DNA of 64,000 nucleotides from Pasteurella testudinis DSM 23072. GTDB lineage: Bacteria > Pseudomonadota > Gammaproteobacteria > Enterobacterales > Pasteurellaceae. The DNA is taken from positions 1 to 64,000 of the forward strand of contig NZ_FWWV01000001.1 in the NCBI RefSeq assembly GCF_900176075.1, in the 5' to 3' direction. The first letter of the stretch is position 1; every line of letters starts with the position of its first letter. Of this stretch, positions 18,557-28,312 are shown piece after piece. Under the pieces are notes generated by a model, which saw only the letters and a program-made list of their open reading frames with translations, did not search any database and was not told the DNA's origin. Made by a program: the position numbers and the translations under genes.

Positions 18557-20287
18557 ATGTCAGTTTCGGCATCCGTAGCGTTATCTGTTGCAGTAATGAA
18601 CCGCTGTTGGGCGAGAGTTGTTTTAGAAAGTATAGTACGAAATGGCGTGCGGCATATTTGTATTGCCCCGGGTTCGCGTTCGACGCCGTTGACATTGGAA
18701 GCCGTGCGCTTGCAAGACAGCCACCGCGCCGTCTGTCATACCCATTTTGATGAGCGCGGCTTAGGCTTTTTTGCGCTCGGACTGGCAAAAGCCGACAATA
18801 CGCCGGTGGCGATTATCGTTACTTCCGGTACCGCAGCGGCCAATTTATATCCGGCGATTATCGAAGCCGAGCAAAGCGGACACGATTTAATCGTGCTGAC
18901 TGCCGATCGCCCGCCGGAGCTGATCGATTGCGGTGCCAATCAAGCGATTCAACAACAGGGCATTTTCGCCGATTATCCTGTCGTCAGCGTCAATTTCCCC
19001 CGGCCGAGCGAAGATTATAGCAGCGCATGGCTGCTGAGCCGTATTGATCAGGCCTGTCAGCGACAAAAAGTGCAACACGGCGTGATCCATTTTAATCTGC
19101 CGTTTGCCGAACCGCTGTACCAAGCCGATGAAAGTGCGGTGCAGCACGCGGCTTGGTTAGCGGAGTTCAACCGTTGGGCAAGCAAAAAGCAGGTGTGGAT
19201 TGAGTATGCCGCACAGCAGAGCGAAGTGTTGATCCACGAAAATTGGGATTATTGGCGCACCAAACAAGGCGTGATTGTTGTCGGCAAATTGCCGCCAGAG
19301 CAGAGCATGGGCATTTCCGCTTGGGCGGCAACCATGGGCTGGGTGGTGATCACCGACATTCAATCCGGCTTGGAGCCGTCTTTGCCGTATGCCGATATTT
19401 GGCTGGCGAATGAAATCGTGCAGCAAAAATTATTACAGGCGGAAATCGTGCTGCAATTCGGCAGCCGGATTATCAGCAAGCGCGTCAATCGCTTCCTCGA
19501 GCAGTTTAAAGGTGAATACTGGCTGATCGAAGCCTCGCAGAAAAACCTCGATCCTTATCATCATCAGCACACCCGTTTTAATGTGAAAGTGCATCACTGG
19601 CTGCGTGCGCATCCGCCGTTGCGCCAACGTCCGTGGCTGTTGGAGCCGTTGGCGTTGTCGCAATTCTGCGCCGCTTTTATTGAACAGCAGATCGGCGGGC
19701 AGCTAAACGAAGCCTCGCTGGCACACCATGTCAGCCGCGTACTGCCGAGCAACGGCTCGCTATTTTTAGGCAACAGCCTGTTTGTGCGTTTGGTCGACGG
19801 TTTGTGCAAACTGCCGGAAGGCTATCCGGTTTATACCAATCGCGGCGCCAGCGGCATTGACGGGCTGTTGGCGACCGCCGCCGGTGTTGCCGTAGCGACT
19901 AACCAACCGTTAGTGGCGATGCTTGGCGATATTTCCGCTTTATACGATCTTAACTCGCTGGCGCTGTTTAAGCAGGTGCGCCAACCGACGATTCTGTTTG
20001 TGATCAACAACAACGGCGGTGCGATTTTTGATCTGTTGCCGGTGGAAGAGAGCGTCAAAGATCAGTTCTACCGCTTGGGACACGGCTTGGATTTCTCCTC
20101 GGCGGCGGCGATGTTCGGGCTGAGTTACAGCCGCCCTTATACTTGGGCGGATCTCAATTCGGTGTTGAAACAGGCTTACGGGCGCAAAGAAGCGACGATA
20201 ATCGAAATTAAAGTCAATCCGAGCGACGGTAGCAAAACCTATAAATCACTGATTGAGCAAATTGCCGGAGCGGTGATCGGTGGTTAA
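18557..20287 (+). CDS. menD: SEPHCHC synthase MenD
   Basis: The 576-residue thiamine-diphosphate enzyme joins isochorismate and 2-oxoglutarate to give 2-succinyl-5-enolpyruvyl-6-hydroxy-3-cyclohexene-1-carboxylate. The CIAPGSRSTPLTLEA motif, TSGTAAANLYPAIIEA and the ThDP/Mg motif GDISALYDLNSLAL with NNNGGAIFDLLP are intact. The N-terminus carries several extra hydrophobic residues compared with the H. influenzae protein. It overlaps menH by 8 bases, indicating translational coupling. Confidence 0.96.
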   Translation: MSVSASVALSVAVMNRCWARVVLESIVRNGVRHICIAPGSRSTPLTLEAVRLQDSHRAVCHTHFDERGLGFFALGLAKADNTPVAIIVTSGTAAANLYPAIIEAEQSGHDLIVLTADRPPELIDCGANQAIQQQGIFADYPVVSVNFPRPSEDYSSAWLLSRIDQACQRQKVQHGVIHFNLPFAEPLYQADESAVQHAAWLAEFNRWASKKQVWIEYAAQQSEVLIHENWDYWRTKQGVIVVGKLPPEQSMGISAWAATMGWVVITDIQSGLEPSLPYADIWLANEIVQQKLLQAEIVLQFGSRIISKRVNRFLEQFKGEYWLIEASQKNLDPYHHQHTRFNVKVHHWLRAHPPLRQRPWLLEPLALSQFCAAFIEQQIGGQLNEASLAHHVSRVLPSNGSLFLGNSLFVRLVDGLCKLPEGYPVYTNRGASGIDGLLATAAGVAVATNQPLVAMLGDISALYDLNSLALFKQVRQPTILFVINNNGGAIFDLLPVEESVKDQFYRLGHGLDFSSAAAMFGLSYSRPYTWADLNSVLKQAYGRKEATIIEIKVNPSDGSKTYKSLIEQIAGAVIGG

Positions 20288-21026
20288 CACAAACCATAAG
20301 CCTGTGCTGGTTTTTTTACACGGCTTATTGGGCGATAAACAGGATTGGCAAGCGGTGATCGAGCGCCTACCGCACTTTGAGTGTATCGCACTGGATTTGC
20401 CGTTGCACGGCGCACAAAAAAGTACAATTGTTGCCGATTTTGCGCAAACTTGTGGCTATTTGGCGCCAAAAATCCAAAGTGCGGTCGGCGATGCGCCTTA
20501 TTGGTTGGTCGGTTACTCTTTGGGCGGACGGCTCGCCTTGTATTATGCGTTTCAGGCGCAGATCGAACGTGGCAAGCTGCAAGGCGTGATTGTCGAAGGT
20601 GCGAATTTAGGGCTGGGTAGCGCTGCGGAAAAACAGGCGCGTTGGCTGAATGATCAGGCTTGGGCGCAGCGTTTTAGCACCGAATCGCCAAGTGCGGTGT
20701 TAAGCGCTTGGTATCAGCAAGCGGTGTTTAGCCATTTGAATTCGGCACAACGGCAAGCGTTAGTTGCAAAGCGTGCGCCGAATTGCGGCGAAAATATCGC
20801 GCGAATGTTGTTGGCGACCTCGCTGGCGAAACAGCCGGATTTCACGGCAAAAGTGCGGTCCGCCGCGTTGCCGATCCACTTTTTTTGTGGCGAATGCGAT
20901 CAAAAATTCCGTCGGCAAGCAGAAAATAACCAATTAAATTTGACCTTAATTAAACGGGCGGGGCATAACGCCCACCTTGAAAATCCGACAGAATTTGCCG
21001 CTCAGCTTGTGGCATTGTTAAGATAA
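20280..21026 (+). CDS. menH: SHCHC synthase MenH
   Basis: The 248-residue alpha/beta hydrolase removes pyruvate from SEPHCHC to yield SHCHC. It shows [15 protein letters not shown] (oxyanion region), the nucleophile elbow [12 protein letters not shown] (Ser) and [14 protein letters not shown] with the catalytic His. The start is GTG at 20280, inside the end of menD; this overlap is the best start because the domain begins immediately. It contains several uptake signals. An uptake signal also directly follows the stop codon. Confidence 0.92.
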   Translation: MVNTNHKPVLVFLHGLLGDKQDWQAVIERLPHFECIALDLPLHGAQKSTIVADFAQTCGYLAPKIQSAVGDAPYWLVGYSLGGRLALYYAFQAQIERGKLQGVIVEGANLGLGSAAEKQARWLNDQAWAQRFSTESPSAVLSAWYQQAVFSHLNSAQRQALVAKRAPNCGENIARMLLATSLAKQPDFTAKVRSAALPIHFFCGECDQKFRRQAENNQLNLTLIKRAGHNAHLENPTEFAAQLVALLR

Positions 21027-21082
21027 CCGCACTTTTATACGAAAAACCGATCTCTATTGTTATAAAAAATAAAGGAAAAATT

Positions 21083-21940
21083 ATGTTATATCCAAGTGAA
21101 GAATTTTTATATGCTCCGGTTGAGTGGCAGGATTGTAGCAACGGCTATAGTGATATTTTGTATCACAAATCCGCCGACGGCATTGCCAAAATCACCATTA
21201 ATCGTCCTGAAGTGCGCAATGCGTTTCGTCCGCAAACGGTGAAAGAGATGATTAACGCCTTTGCCGATGCGCGTTTCGATGACAAAATCGGTGTAATCGT
21301 GCTGACCGGACAAGGCGAAAAGGCGTTTTGCGCCGGCGGTGATCAAAAAGTGCGTGGCGACTACGGCGGTTATAAAGACGAAGCCGGTGTTCATCACTTG
21401 AACGTGTTGGACTTCCAGCGTGATATTCGCAGCTGCCCGAAACCGGTGGTGGCGATGGTCGCCGGTTATGCGATCGGCGGCGGTCATGTGTTGCATATGC
21501 TGTGCGATTTAACCATTGCGGCGGAAAATGCGGTCTTCGGGCAAACCGGTCCGAAAGTCGGCTCATTCGACGGCGGCTGGGGCGCATCGTACATGGCACG
21601 CATCGTCGGGCAGAAAAAAGCGCGCGAAATTTGGTTCTTATGTCGCCAGTACAACGCACAAGAAGCGTTGGATATGGGCTTAGTCAATACCGTTGTGCCG
21701 TATGCCGAACTAGAAAAAGAGACCGTGCGCTGGTGTCGCGAAATGCTGCAAAACAGCCCGATTGCGCTGCGCTGCCTGAAAGCCGCGTTAAACGCCGATT
21801 GTGACGGACAAGCCGGTTTGCAAGAGCTTGCCGGCAATGCCACCATGCTGTTCTACATGACTGAAGAAGGGCAAGAAGGGCGCAACGCCTTCAACCAAAA
21901 ACGCGAACCGGACTTCAGTAAATTTAAGCGTAATCCGTAG
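21083..21940 (+). CDS. menB: 1,4-dihydroxy-2-naphthoyl-CoA synthase
   Basis: The 285-residue crotonase-fold enzyme closes the naphthoquinone ring from o-succinylbenzoyl-CoA. Diagnostic segments are the N-terminal [28 protein letters not shown], the oxyanion-hole and substrate-loop [27 protein letters not shown], and [20 protein letters not shown]. It lies 56 bases after menH and 32 before menC in the same direction, so one men transcript is likely. Confidence 0.97.
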   Translation: MLYPSEEFLYAPVEWQDCSNGYSDILYHKSADGIAKITINRPEVRNAFRPQTVKEMINAFADARFDDKIGVIVLTGQGEKAFCAGGDQKVRGDYGGYKDEAGVHHLNVLDFQRDIRSCPKPVVAMVAGYAIGGGHVLHMLCDLTIAAENAVFGQTGPKVGSFDGGWGASYMARIVGQKKAREIWFLCRQYNAQEALDMGLVNTVVPYAELEKETVRWCREMLQNSPIALRCLKAALNADCDGQAGLQELAGNATMLFYMTEEGQEGRNAFNQKREPDFSKFKRNP

Positions 21941-21972
21941 TTTTTTTAATAATTGCTTAACAAGGTGTATTT

Positions 21973-22965
21973 ATGACAACGCGCAGTTATCAACTTTATC
22001 GTTATTCAATTCCGGTGGATTCGCAAGTGGTATTGCGCAACCGGTTTTTAAAACGGCGCGAAGGGCTGCTGGTGCAGGTGAAGTGCGGTGCGCACGAAGG
22101 TTGGGGAGAGATTGCGCCGTTGCCGGAATTTAGCCAAGAAACGCTGGTGCAGGCACAAGAGCAGACCGCACTTTGGTTGCGGCAATGGGACGAGGCGCGC
22201 AGCCGCAACGAAAAGTTAGCGCTCGACGGGTTGTATCCGTCGGTGGCGTTCGGCTTGAGCTGTGCTTTGGCGGAGATGAAAGGTGAATTGGGCGAAGCGG
22301 GTAATTATCAGGCGGCTCCATTGTGTTATGGTGATCCCGACGAATTGTATGAACAGCTGGATCAAATGCCGGGCGAAAAAGTGGCGAAAGTCAAAGTCGG
22401 TTTGTATGAAGCCAACCGCGACGGTTTGATCGCCGATATGCTGCTGGAAGCCGTGCCGGATTTAAAATTGCGCCTTGACGCTAACCGTTCTTGGACACCG
22501 GCAAAAGCACAGATGTTTGCCAAGTATGTCAAACCGGAACATCGCACACGGATTCAGTTTTTGGAAGAACCGTGCAAAACTCGGGAGGAAAGCCGTCAAT
22601 TTGCCGCCGAAAGCGGAATTGCAATTGCATGGGACGAATCGGTGCGCGAAGCGGATTTTCAGGTGACAGCCGAACCGCATTTAGCGGCGATTGTCATCAA
22701 ACCGACACTGGTCGGCTCGTTACAAAAATGCATTGAATTAATTCGACAGGCGCAGGCGCAAGGCATTATGGCGGTGATCAGCTCCTCGATTGAATCCAGT
22801 TTTGGTTTAACTCAGTTGGCACGCATCGCGCAACAATATACGCCGAATGTGATTCCCGGTTTGGATACGTTGGATTTGATGGATTTTCAGTTGATCCGCA
22901 CTTGGCCGGATTCAACCTTGCCGATTATCGGATTTGACAGCGAGCGGTTGGAAAAAATCATCTGA
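21973..22965 (+). CDS. menC: o-succinylbenzoate synthase
   Basis: The 330-residue enolase-superfamily enzyme dehydrates SHCHC to o-succinylbenzoate. The catalytic lysine lies in [11 protein letters not shown], metal ligands in [14 protein letters not shown] and AWDESV, and the second lysine in VIKPTLVGS. The gene order is menFDHBC; menE, the next enzyme, is not adjacent and aroQ follows instead. In H. influenzae menE also lies elsewhere, so its absence here need not mean loss. Confidence 0.94.
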   Translation: MTTRSYQLYRYSIPVDSQVVLRNRFLKRREGLLVQVKCGAHEGWGEIAPLPEFSQETLVQAQEQTALWLRQWDEARSRNEKLALDGLYPSVAFGLSCALAEMKGELGEAGNYQAAPLCYGDPDELYEQLDQMPGEKVAKVKVGLYEANRDGLIADMLLEAVPDLKLRLDANRSWTPAKAQMFAKYVKPEHRTRIQFLEEPCKTREESRQFAAESGIAIAWDESVREADFQVTAEPHLAAIVIKPTLVGSLQKCIELIRQAQAQGIMAVISSSIESSFGLTQLARIAQQYTPNVIPGLDTLDLMDFQLIRTWPDSTLPIIGFDSERLEKII

Positions 22966-23045
22966 TTTAACTATCGGGTAAAATATGGTTATAATGGCGT
23001 GATAGTTACTCTTGGAAATTACTTAATGTGTCATGAGAAATCAAA
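22966..23045 (+). promoter_or_regulatory. probable aroQ promoter
   Basis: TATAAT at 22990-22995 lies 51 bases before the aroQ start, with TTAACT (22967-22972) 17 bases upstream as a possible -35. It suggests that aroQ is transcribed separately from the men genes. Confidence 0.45.
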
Positions 23046-23504
23046 ATGAACAAAAAAATTTTGTTATTGAACGGGCCGAATCTGAATATGCTGGGCAAAC
23101 GCGAACCTCAGCATTACGGCAGTTTGACTTTGGCGGATATTGAGCGGCAACTACAGCAACAAGCGGCAACACTAGGCTTTGAACTGGATTGTTTTCAAAG
23201 CAACAGCGAAGAAAAGCTGATTAATAAAATTCACCAAGCGTTTGAGCAAGTGGATTTTATCCTGATTAATCCGGCGGCATTTACCCACACCAGCGTGGCG
23301 TTGCGCGATGCATTGTTGGCGGTGAATATTCCGTTTGTCGAAATCCATTTGTCGAATGTGCATGCGCGCGAGCCTTTCCGTCATCACTCGTATTTAAGCG
23401 ATAAAGCCGTGGGTGTTATTTGCGGTTTAGGTGCGAAAGGCTATCAGTTCGGCTTGGAATTTGCACAGCAATATTTGCGTGATAAAAGTCATAAAAAAGC
23501 CTGA
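23046..23504 (+). CDS. aroQ: type II 3-dehydroquinate dehydratase
   Basis: The 152-residue dodecameric enzyme makes 3-dehydroshikimate in the shikimate pathway. It shows [19 protein letters not shown], with the catalytic Tyr and lid-loop Arg, [31 protein letters not shown] and the C-terminal catalytic His in [17 protein letters not shown]. It precedes accB, as in H. influenzae. It supplies the chorismate branch used by menF, although that link is general. Confidence 0.97.
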   Translation: MNKKILLLNGPNLNMLGKREPQHYGSLTLADIERQLQQQAATLGFELDCFQSNSEEKLINKIHQAFEQVDFILINPAAFTHTSVALRDALLAVNIPFVEIHLSNVHAREPFRHHSYLSDKAVGVICGLGAKGYQFGLEFAQQYLRDKSHKKA

Positions 23505-23671
23505 TTTTCGATAAATTTCAGGCAAAATGCAGATTTTTATCGCCAAAATGCCAGAATTCAGGTAATCTCTGCGTTTAATGTAAATCAATATAATGTTACG
23601 GCGCTGTTGCGGAGAAGATCACGTCAACTGTGCGGTAATGTCACTTAAATTTCAATCAGCGGAATCAAAAC
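23505..23671 (+). promoter_or_regulatory. accBC promoter region
   Basis: The gap holds a TATAAT at 23589-23594 about 80 bases before accB, with no convincing -35. Upstream, two similar AT-rich segments carry CAGGCAAAATGC and CCAAAATGCCAG. No terminator for aroQ is evident. Confidence 0.4.
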
Positions 23672-24121
23672 ATGGATATTCGTAAAATCAAAAAATTAAT
23701 TGAATTGGTAGAAGAGTCGGGCATTATGGAAATTGAGATTTCCGAAGGCGAAGAATCGGTGCGTATCAGTCGTGGTACACCGGCGCCGACTGCCGTTCAA
23801 TATAGCTTGCCTGCGGCAGCGCCGGCAGCTGCTCCGGTTGCCGCACCGGCAGTGCCTGCGGCGGCGCCGGTTGCAACGGAAGTATCCGGCCATGCGGTAC
23901 GTTCGCCGATGGTAGGAACGTTCTATCGTAGTCCGAGTCCGGAAGCCTCTCCGTTTGTGGAAGTCGGCAGCACCGTTAAGGTGGGTGATGCGCTTTGTAT
24001 TGTGGAAGCGATGAAAATGATGAATCGTATCGAAGCGGATAAAGCGGGCGTGGTGAAAGCGATTCTGGTAAATGACGGGGAAGCCGTTGAATTCGACCAA
24101 TCGTTGATTATTATCGAATAA
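23672..24121 (+). CDS. accB: biotin carboxyl carrier protein of acetyl-CoA carboxylase
   Basis: The 149-residue BCCP carries the biotin that shuttles CO2 between biotin carboxylase and carboxyltransferase. The C-terminal biotinyl domain has the EAMKMMN motif with the acceptor Lys115 and the thumb segment [16 protein letters not shown] flexible Pro/Ala-rich linker spans about residues 37-69. The N-terminal [23 protein letters not shown] is the AccC/AccA contact region. accC follows after 76 bases that include an uptake signal. Confidence 0.97.
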   Translation: MDIRKIKKLIELVEESGIMEIEISEGEESVRISRGTPAPTAVQYSLPAAAPAAAPVAAPAVPAAAPVATEVSGHAVRSPMVGTFYRSPSPEASPFVEVGSTVKVGDALCIVEAMKMMNRIEADKAGVVKAILVNDGEAVEFDQSLIIIE

Positions 24122-24197
24122 TTTGATTATCAACAAGCAGCTGACCGCACTTTGCCTTCAGCCGCAATCACATCTTAAAGAGTAAACGGATAATCGT

Positions 24198-25544
24198 ATG
24201 TTAGAAAAAGTTGTCATTGCCAACCGTGGCGAAATCGCCTTGCGAATCTTACGCGCCTGTAAAGAGTTGGGCATTAAAACCGTTGCGGTGCATTCAACCG
24301 CCGATCGTGAATTAAAACATGTTTTATTGGCCGATGAAACCATCTGTATCGGGCCTGCGCCGTCGAGTAAAAGCTATCTGAATATTCCGGCATTGATTGC
24401 CGCAGCGGAAGTCAGCGGCGCCGACGCCATTCACCCGGGTTATGGTTTTTTATCGGAAAATGCCGATTTTGCCGAGCAAGTCGAGCGTTCCGGTTTTGTG
24501 TTTATCGGTCCGACGGCTGATGTGATTCGCTTGATGGGGGATAAAGTGTCCGCCATCAATGCAATGAAAGCGGCCGGTGTGCCTTGCGTCCCCGGATCTG
24601 ACGGACCGGTTGGCAGTGATGTGAAGAAGAACAAGGAAATTGCCGAACGTATCGGTTATCCGGTGATTATCAAAGCATCCGGCGGCGGCGGCGGGCGTGG
24701 TATGCGTGTGGTGCGTTCTGCCAATGAGTTGGAAGAGTCGATTGCGATGACCAAGTCCGAAGCCAAAGCGGCGTTTAACAATGACGTGGTGTATATGGAA
24801 AAATACCTTGAAAATCCGCGCCATGTCGAAATTCAAGTGTTGGCAGATACCCACGGCAATGCAGTGTATTTGGCGGAGCGTGACTGTTCGATGCAGCGCC
24901 GTCACCAAAAAGTGGTGGAAGAAGCCCCTGCGCCGGGGATCAGCGAAGAACTGCGCCGCGATATCGGCAGCCGTTGTGCCAAAGCCTGTGTCGAAATCGG
25001 TTACCGTGGTGCGGGAACCTTTGAATTTCTGTATGAAAACGGCGAATTCTATTTTATCGAAATGAATACCCGTATTCAGGTTGAGCACCCGGTTACCGAA
25101 ATGATCACCGGAATTGACTTGGTAAAAGAGCAATTGCGTATCGCTTCCGGCTTGCCGCTTTCTTTCCGCCAAGAGGACGTGAAAGTCAAAGGCCACGCAA
25201 TTGAATGCCGGATTAATGCGGAAGATCCGCGCAACTTCCTGCCGTCTCCGGGTAAAGTCACCCGCTTGCATACGCCGGGCGGTTTCGGTATCCGTTGGGA
25301 TTCGCATATCTACGACGGCTACACTGTGCCACCGCACTATGACTCGATGATTGCCAAATTAATCAGCTACGGTGAAAACCGCGCCGAAGCGATCAGCAGA
25401 ATGCGAAATGCGTTGTCGGAAGTGATTATCGAAGGTCTGAAAACCAATATTCCGTTACATGAATTGATTATGGAAGATCCGAATTTCCAACAAGGTGGCA
25501 CCAATATTCACTACCTTGAGAAAAAATTGGGTATGCACGATTAA
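24198..25544 (+). CDS. accC: biotin carboxylase subunit of acetyl-CoA carboxylase
   Basis: The 448-residue ATP-grasp enzyme carboxylates biotin on AccB. It shows the N-terminal [21 protein letters not shown], the glycine-rich ATP loop [32 protein letters not shown] and [14 protein letters not shown] with the catalytic Arg and Glu. A canonical terminator follows the stop, which ends the accBC unit. Confidence 0.98.
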   Translation: MLEKVVIANRGEIALRILRACKELGIKTVAVHSTADRELKHVLLADETICIGPAPSSKSYLNIPALIAAAEVSGADAIHPGYGFLSENADFAEQVERSGFVFIGPTADVIRLMGDKVSAINAMKAAGVPCVPGSDGPVGSDVKKNKEIAERIGYPVIIKASGGGGGRGMRVVRSANELEESIAMTKSEAKAAFNNDVVYMEKYLENPRHVEIQVLADTHGNAVYLAERDCSMQRRHQKVVEEAPAPGISEELRRDIGSRCAKACVEIGYRGAGTFEFLYENGEFYFIEMNTRIQVEHPVTEMITGIDLVKEQLRIASGLPLSFRQEDVKVKGHAIECRINAEDPRNFLPSPGKVTRLHTPGGFGIRWDSHIYDGYTVPPHYDSMIAKLISYGENRAEAISRMRNALSEVIIEGLKTNIPLHELIMEDPNFQQGGTNIHYLEKKLGMHD

Positions 25545-25574
25545 TTCGGCGTAAAAATCAGTAATAAAATAATG

Positions 25575-25603
25575 AAGTGGAATCAAATGATTCCACTTTT
25601 TTT
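25575..25603 (+). terminator. accBC terminator
   Basis: AAGTGGAATCA (25575-25585) and TGATTCCACTT (25588-25598) form an 11-bp stem with a 2-base loop, followed by five more T residues. Confidence 0.88.
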
Positions 25604-25635
25604 CACAGGGTCTTTTTCTGTTTGAGGTGTTCATC

Positions 25636-25902
25636 ATGAAATTGCAGCAAAAGTATCAACAAGCCAGTAAAGAAGCCCGTTGGGCGTTGGGTGTAACTGT
25701 TTTGTATGTGATCGGTTGGTGTTTGTGTGCCTATTTGCCAAGTGGTACGCAAGGACCGATTGGTTTTCCGTTATGGTTCGAACTTGCCTGTATTTATTTG
25801 CCGGTTTTATTTATCGTGGTTGCCTATTGGGTGATTCGGATCGTGTATCAGGATTTTGATTTGGATAATCATGCGGGCAGCGCGCAACAGGAGAAAAAAT
25901 AA
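25636..25902 (+). CDS. yhdT: YhdT-family small membrane protein
   Basis: The 88-residue protein belongs to the DUF997/YhdT family, which is found next to panF. It has two hydrophobic segments (ALGVTVLYVIGWCLCAYLP and a longer C-terminal one) around a short FPLWFELACIYLPV region. The ATG at 25636 is preferred over the GTG at 25627 because GAGG ends eight bases before it. The stop overlaps the panF ATG (TAATG). It may be an auxiliary part of the pantothenate symporter; this is inference from linkage only. Confidence 0.85.
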   Translation: MKLQQKYQQASKEARWALGVTVLYVIGWCLCAYLPSGTQGPIGFPLWFELACIYLPVLFIVVAYWVIRIVYQDFDLDNHAGSAQQEKK

Positions 25903-27362
25903 TGAATTTAGGCATTATTTTACCGCTGGTCATTTATCTGGCGTTTGTGTTCGGTGCGGCGCTCTATGCCTATGTTAAACGCAGCAAAGGCGACTTTTTG
26001 ACCGAATATTATGTCGGCAACCGTTCAATGACCGGCTGGGTGTTGGCGATGACCACCGCCTCGACTTACGCCAGTGCCAGTTCATTTATCGGTGGGCCGG
26101 GGGCGGCGTATAAATTCGGTTTGGGTTGGGTGTTGCTGGCGATGATCCAAGTGCCGGCAGTTTGGCTGGCTTTGGGCGCATTAGGCAAAAAATTCGCCCT
26201 GCTATCGCGTGAAAGCAACGCATTGACTATTAATGATCTCTTGCTGCACCGCTATAAAAACAAATATTTGGTCTGGATTGCCTGTGTTGCCCTACTGATT
26301 GCCTTTTTTGCTGCGATGACGGTGCAATTTATCGGGGGGGCAAGATTGTTGGAAACAACCGTCGGCATTAGTTATACCCAATCATTGTTGATTTTTGCGC
26401 TAACGGTCGGTATTTACACCTTTATCGGCGGCTTCCGCGCGGTGGTGCTGACCGATACCATTCAAGGTACGGTAATGATTTTCGGTACGCTGATGTTATT
26501 GGGTGGCGTAATTTACGCTGCCGGCGGAGTCGAAAGTGCGGTCGCGGCGTTGGCGGCACAAGATCCGCAGTTGATCAGCCCATACGGTCCGAACGAGATG
26601 TTAGACTTTCAGTTTATGGCCTCATTTTGGATTTTGGTCTGTTTCGGCGTTGTCGGCTTGCCGCACACAGCGGTGCGTTGTATGGCATTTAAAGACAGCA
26701 AAGCCTTGCACGGCGGTATGTTAATCGGCACGGTGGTGCTGAGTATAATTATGCTGGGCATGCATCTGTCCGGTGCGCTCGGGCGTGCGATTTTGCCGGA
26801 TTTGACCATTCCGGATCAGGTGATCCCGACCTTAATGCTGCAAGTGTTGCCGCCGATTGTCGCCGGAATTTTTTTGGCGGCGCCGATGTCGGCGATAATG
26901 TCGACTATTGATGCGCAGTTGATTCAATCATCGGCGATCTTCGTTAAAGATATTTATCTGGCGGCAAAACCGGAAGCGGCGCAAAACCAACGTAAAATCG
27001 GGTTGTTCTCTTCAATGGCAACCTTGATTCTGACCGCACTTTTGGTATTGGCGGCGCTCAATCCGCCGGATATGATTATCTGGCTGAATTTATTTGCCTT
27101 CGGCGGCTTGGAAGCGGCGTTTTTATGGGTGATCGTGTTGGGTTTATATTGGGACAAAGCCAATGCCTACGGTGCGATTGCCTCGATGGCGGTCGGCTTG
27201 GGCAGCTATGTGTTGCTCACCGTTGCTTCGCTGAAGCTTTTGGGTTTTCATGCCATTGTGCCATCGTTGGTCTTCGGCTTGATTGCCTTCTTAGTCGCCA
27301 ATAAAATCGGTGAAAAACAGTTTGATAAAAGAGGAACGACAGATGCCTTGGGTGCAAATTAG
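25902..27362 (+). CDS. panF: sodium/pantothenate symporter
   Basis: The 486-residue carrier of the sodium:solute symporter family imports pantothenate, the precursor of coenzyme A. It has about 12-13 membrane segments, with [20 protein letters not shown] and [19 protein letters not shown] in the N-terminal sodium-binding part and [14 protein letters not shown] in the middle. It begins within the yhdT stop codon and overlaps the prmA start by 20 bases, so the three genes are tightly coupled. Confidence 0.95.
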   Translation: MNLGIILPLVIYLAFVFGAALYAYVKRSKGDFLTEYYVGNRSMTGWVLAMTTASTYASASSFIGGPGAAYKFGLGWVLLAMIQVPAVWLALGALGKKFALLSRESNALTINDLLLHRYKNKYLVWIACVALLIAFFAAMTVQFIGGARLLETTVGISYTQSLLIFALTVGIYTFIGGFRAVVLTDTIQGTVMIFGTLMLLGGVIYAAGGVESAVAALAAQDPQLISPYGPNEMLDFQFMASFWILVCFGVVGLPHTAVRCMAFKDSKALHGGMLIGTVVLSIIMLGMHLSGALGRAILPDLTIPDQVIPTLMLQVLPPIVAGIFLAAPMSAIMSTIDAQLIQSSAIFVKDIYLAAKPEAAQNQRKIGLFSSMATLILTALLVLAALNPPDMIIWLNLFAFGGLEAAFLWVIVLGLYWDKANAYGAIASMAVGLGSYVLLTVASLKLLGFHAIVPSLVFGLIAFLVANKIGEKQFDKRGTTDALGAN

Positions 27363-28227
27363 AATCAACAGCAATGATAAACAAGCGGAAGCCATCGGCG
27401 AGGTGCTGGAAAATCTCGGCTCGGTTTCCGTGACCTTTGTCGATAGTCAGGATACACCGGTGTTTGAACCGCTGCCGGGTGAAACCCGCTTGTGGGGCAA
27501 CACCGATGTGATTGCGCTGTTTGATGCCGAAACCGATATGCAACAAATTGCAGCCGAATTAACCGCACAGCGGATTTTAAACGACAGTGCCAGCCATAAA
27601 ATCGAACAGATCGAAGACAAAGACTGGGAGCGCGAATGGATGGAGAATTTCCACCCGATGCAATTTGGCACGCGCTTATGGATTTGTCCGAGCTGGCGAC
27701 CGGTACCGGACGAAAGTGCGGTTAATGTAATGCTCGATCCGGGGCTGGCATTCGGCACCGGAACCCATCCGACGACCGCACTTTGCCTGACTTGGTTGGA
27801 CGGTTTGGAGCTAAACGGCAAAACCGTGATCGATTTCGGCTGCGGCTCCGGAATTTTGGCGATTGCCGCCCTTAAACTGGGCGCAAAACAGGCGATCGGT
27901 ATCGACATTGATCCGCAAGCGATTCTCGCCAGCCGTGATAATGCCGAACGCAACGGCGTAGCTGATCGTTTACAATTATTTCTTGCCAAAGATCAACCGC
28001 AAGATTTAAAAGCCGACGTGGTGGTTGCGAATATTTTAGCCGGCCCGTTGAAAGAGCTGGCAGAACCGATCATCGCTTTATTAAAACCAAACGCCGATTT
28101 GGGGCTGTCCGGTATTCTTGCCAACCAAGCGCAATCGGTTTGCGAGGCCTATCAAGCCCAAGTACGGTTGGATCCGGTGGCGGAACAAGAAGAATGGTGC
28201 CGGATTACGGGCGTTAAACCGCTGTAG
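27343..28227 (+). CDS. prmA: ribosomal protein L11 methyltransferase
   Basis: The 294-residue SAM-dependent enzyme trimethylates lysines and the N-terminus of L11. The SAM motif [20 protein letters not shown] is clear, preceded by [15 protein letters not shown] and followed by NILAGPL (NPPY-like). The N-terminal L11-recognition domain starts [16 protein letters not shown]. The ATG at 27343 follows GAGGAACGACAG; the frame extends further back inside panF. In relatives dusB-fis follows directly; here a 12-kb island comes next. Confidence 0.96.
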   Translation: MPWVQIRINSNDKQAEAIGEVLENLGSVSVTFVDSQDTPVFEPLPGETRLWGNTDVIALFDAETDMQQIAAELTAQRILNDSASHKIEQIEDKDWEREWMENFHPMQFGTRLWICPSWRPVPDESAVNVMLDPGLAFGTGTHPTTALCLTWLDGLELNGKTVIDFGCGSGILAIAALKLGAKQAIGIDIDPQAILASRDNAERNGVADRLQLFLAKDQPQDLKADVVVANILAGPLKELAEPIIALLKPNADLGLSGILANQAQSVCEAYQAQVRLDPVAEQEEWCRITGVKPL

Positions 28228-28241
28228 CTATGGATTGATTT

Positions 28242-28287
28242 AGACATAGTAGATAGAAATTTTAATTTTTTTCTACTATGTCTTTTT
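28242..28287 (+). terminator. prmA terminator at the left border of the island
   Basis: AGACATAGTAGA (28242-28253) and TCTACTATGTCT (28272-28283) form a perfect 12-bp stem with an AT-rich 18-base loop and a T tract. It separates panF-prmA from the convergent yihQ. Confidence 0.85.
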
Positions 28288-28312
28288 AGCTATATTGAAG
28301 ACGTTCGGATAA

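Noticed and set aside
24450-25337. Antisense open frame of 295 codons opposite accC
   Set aside because: It is a shadow of accC with no start signals and no recognisable domain.
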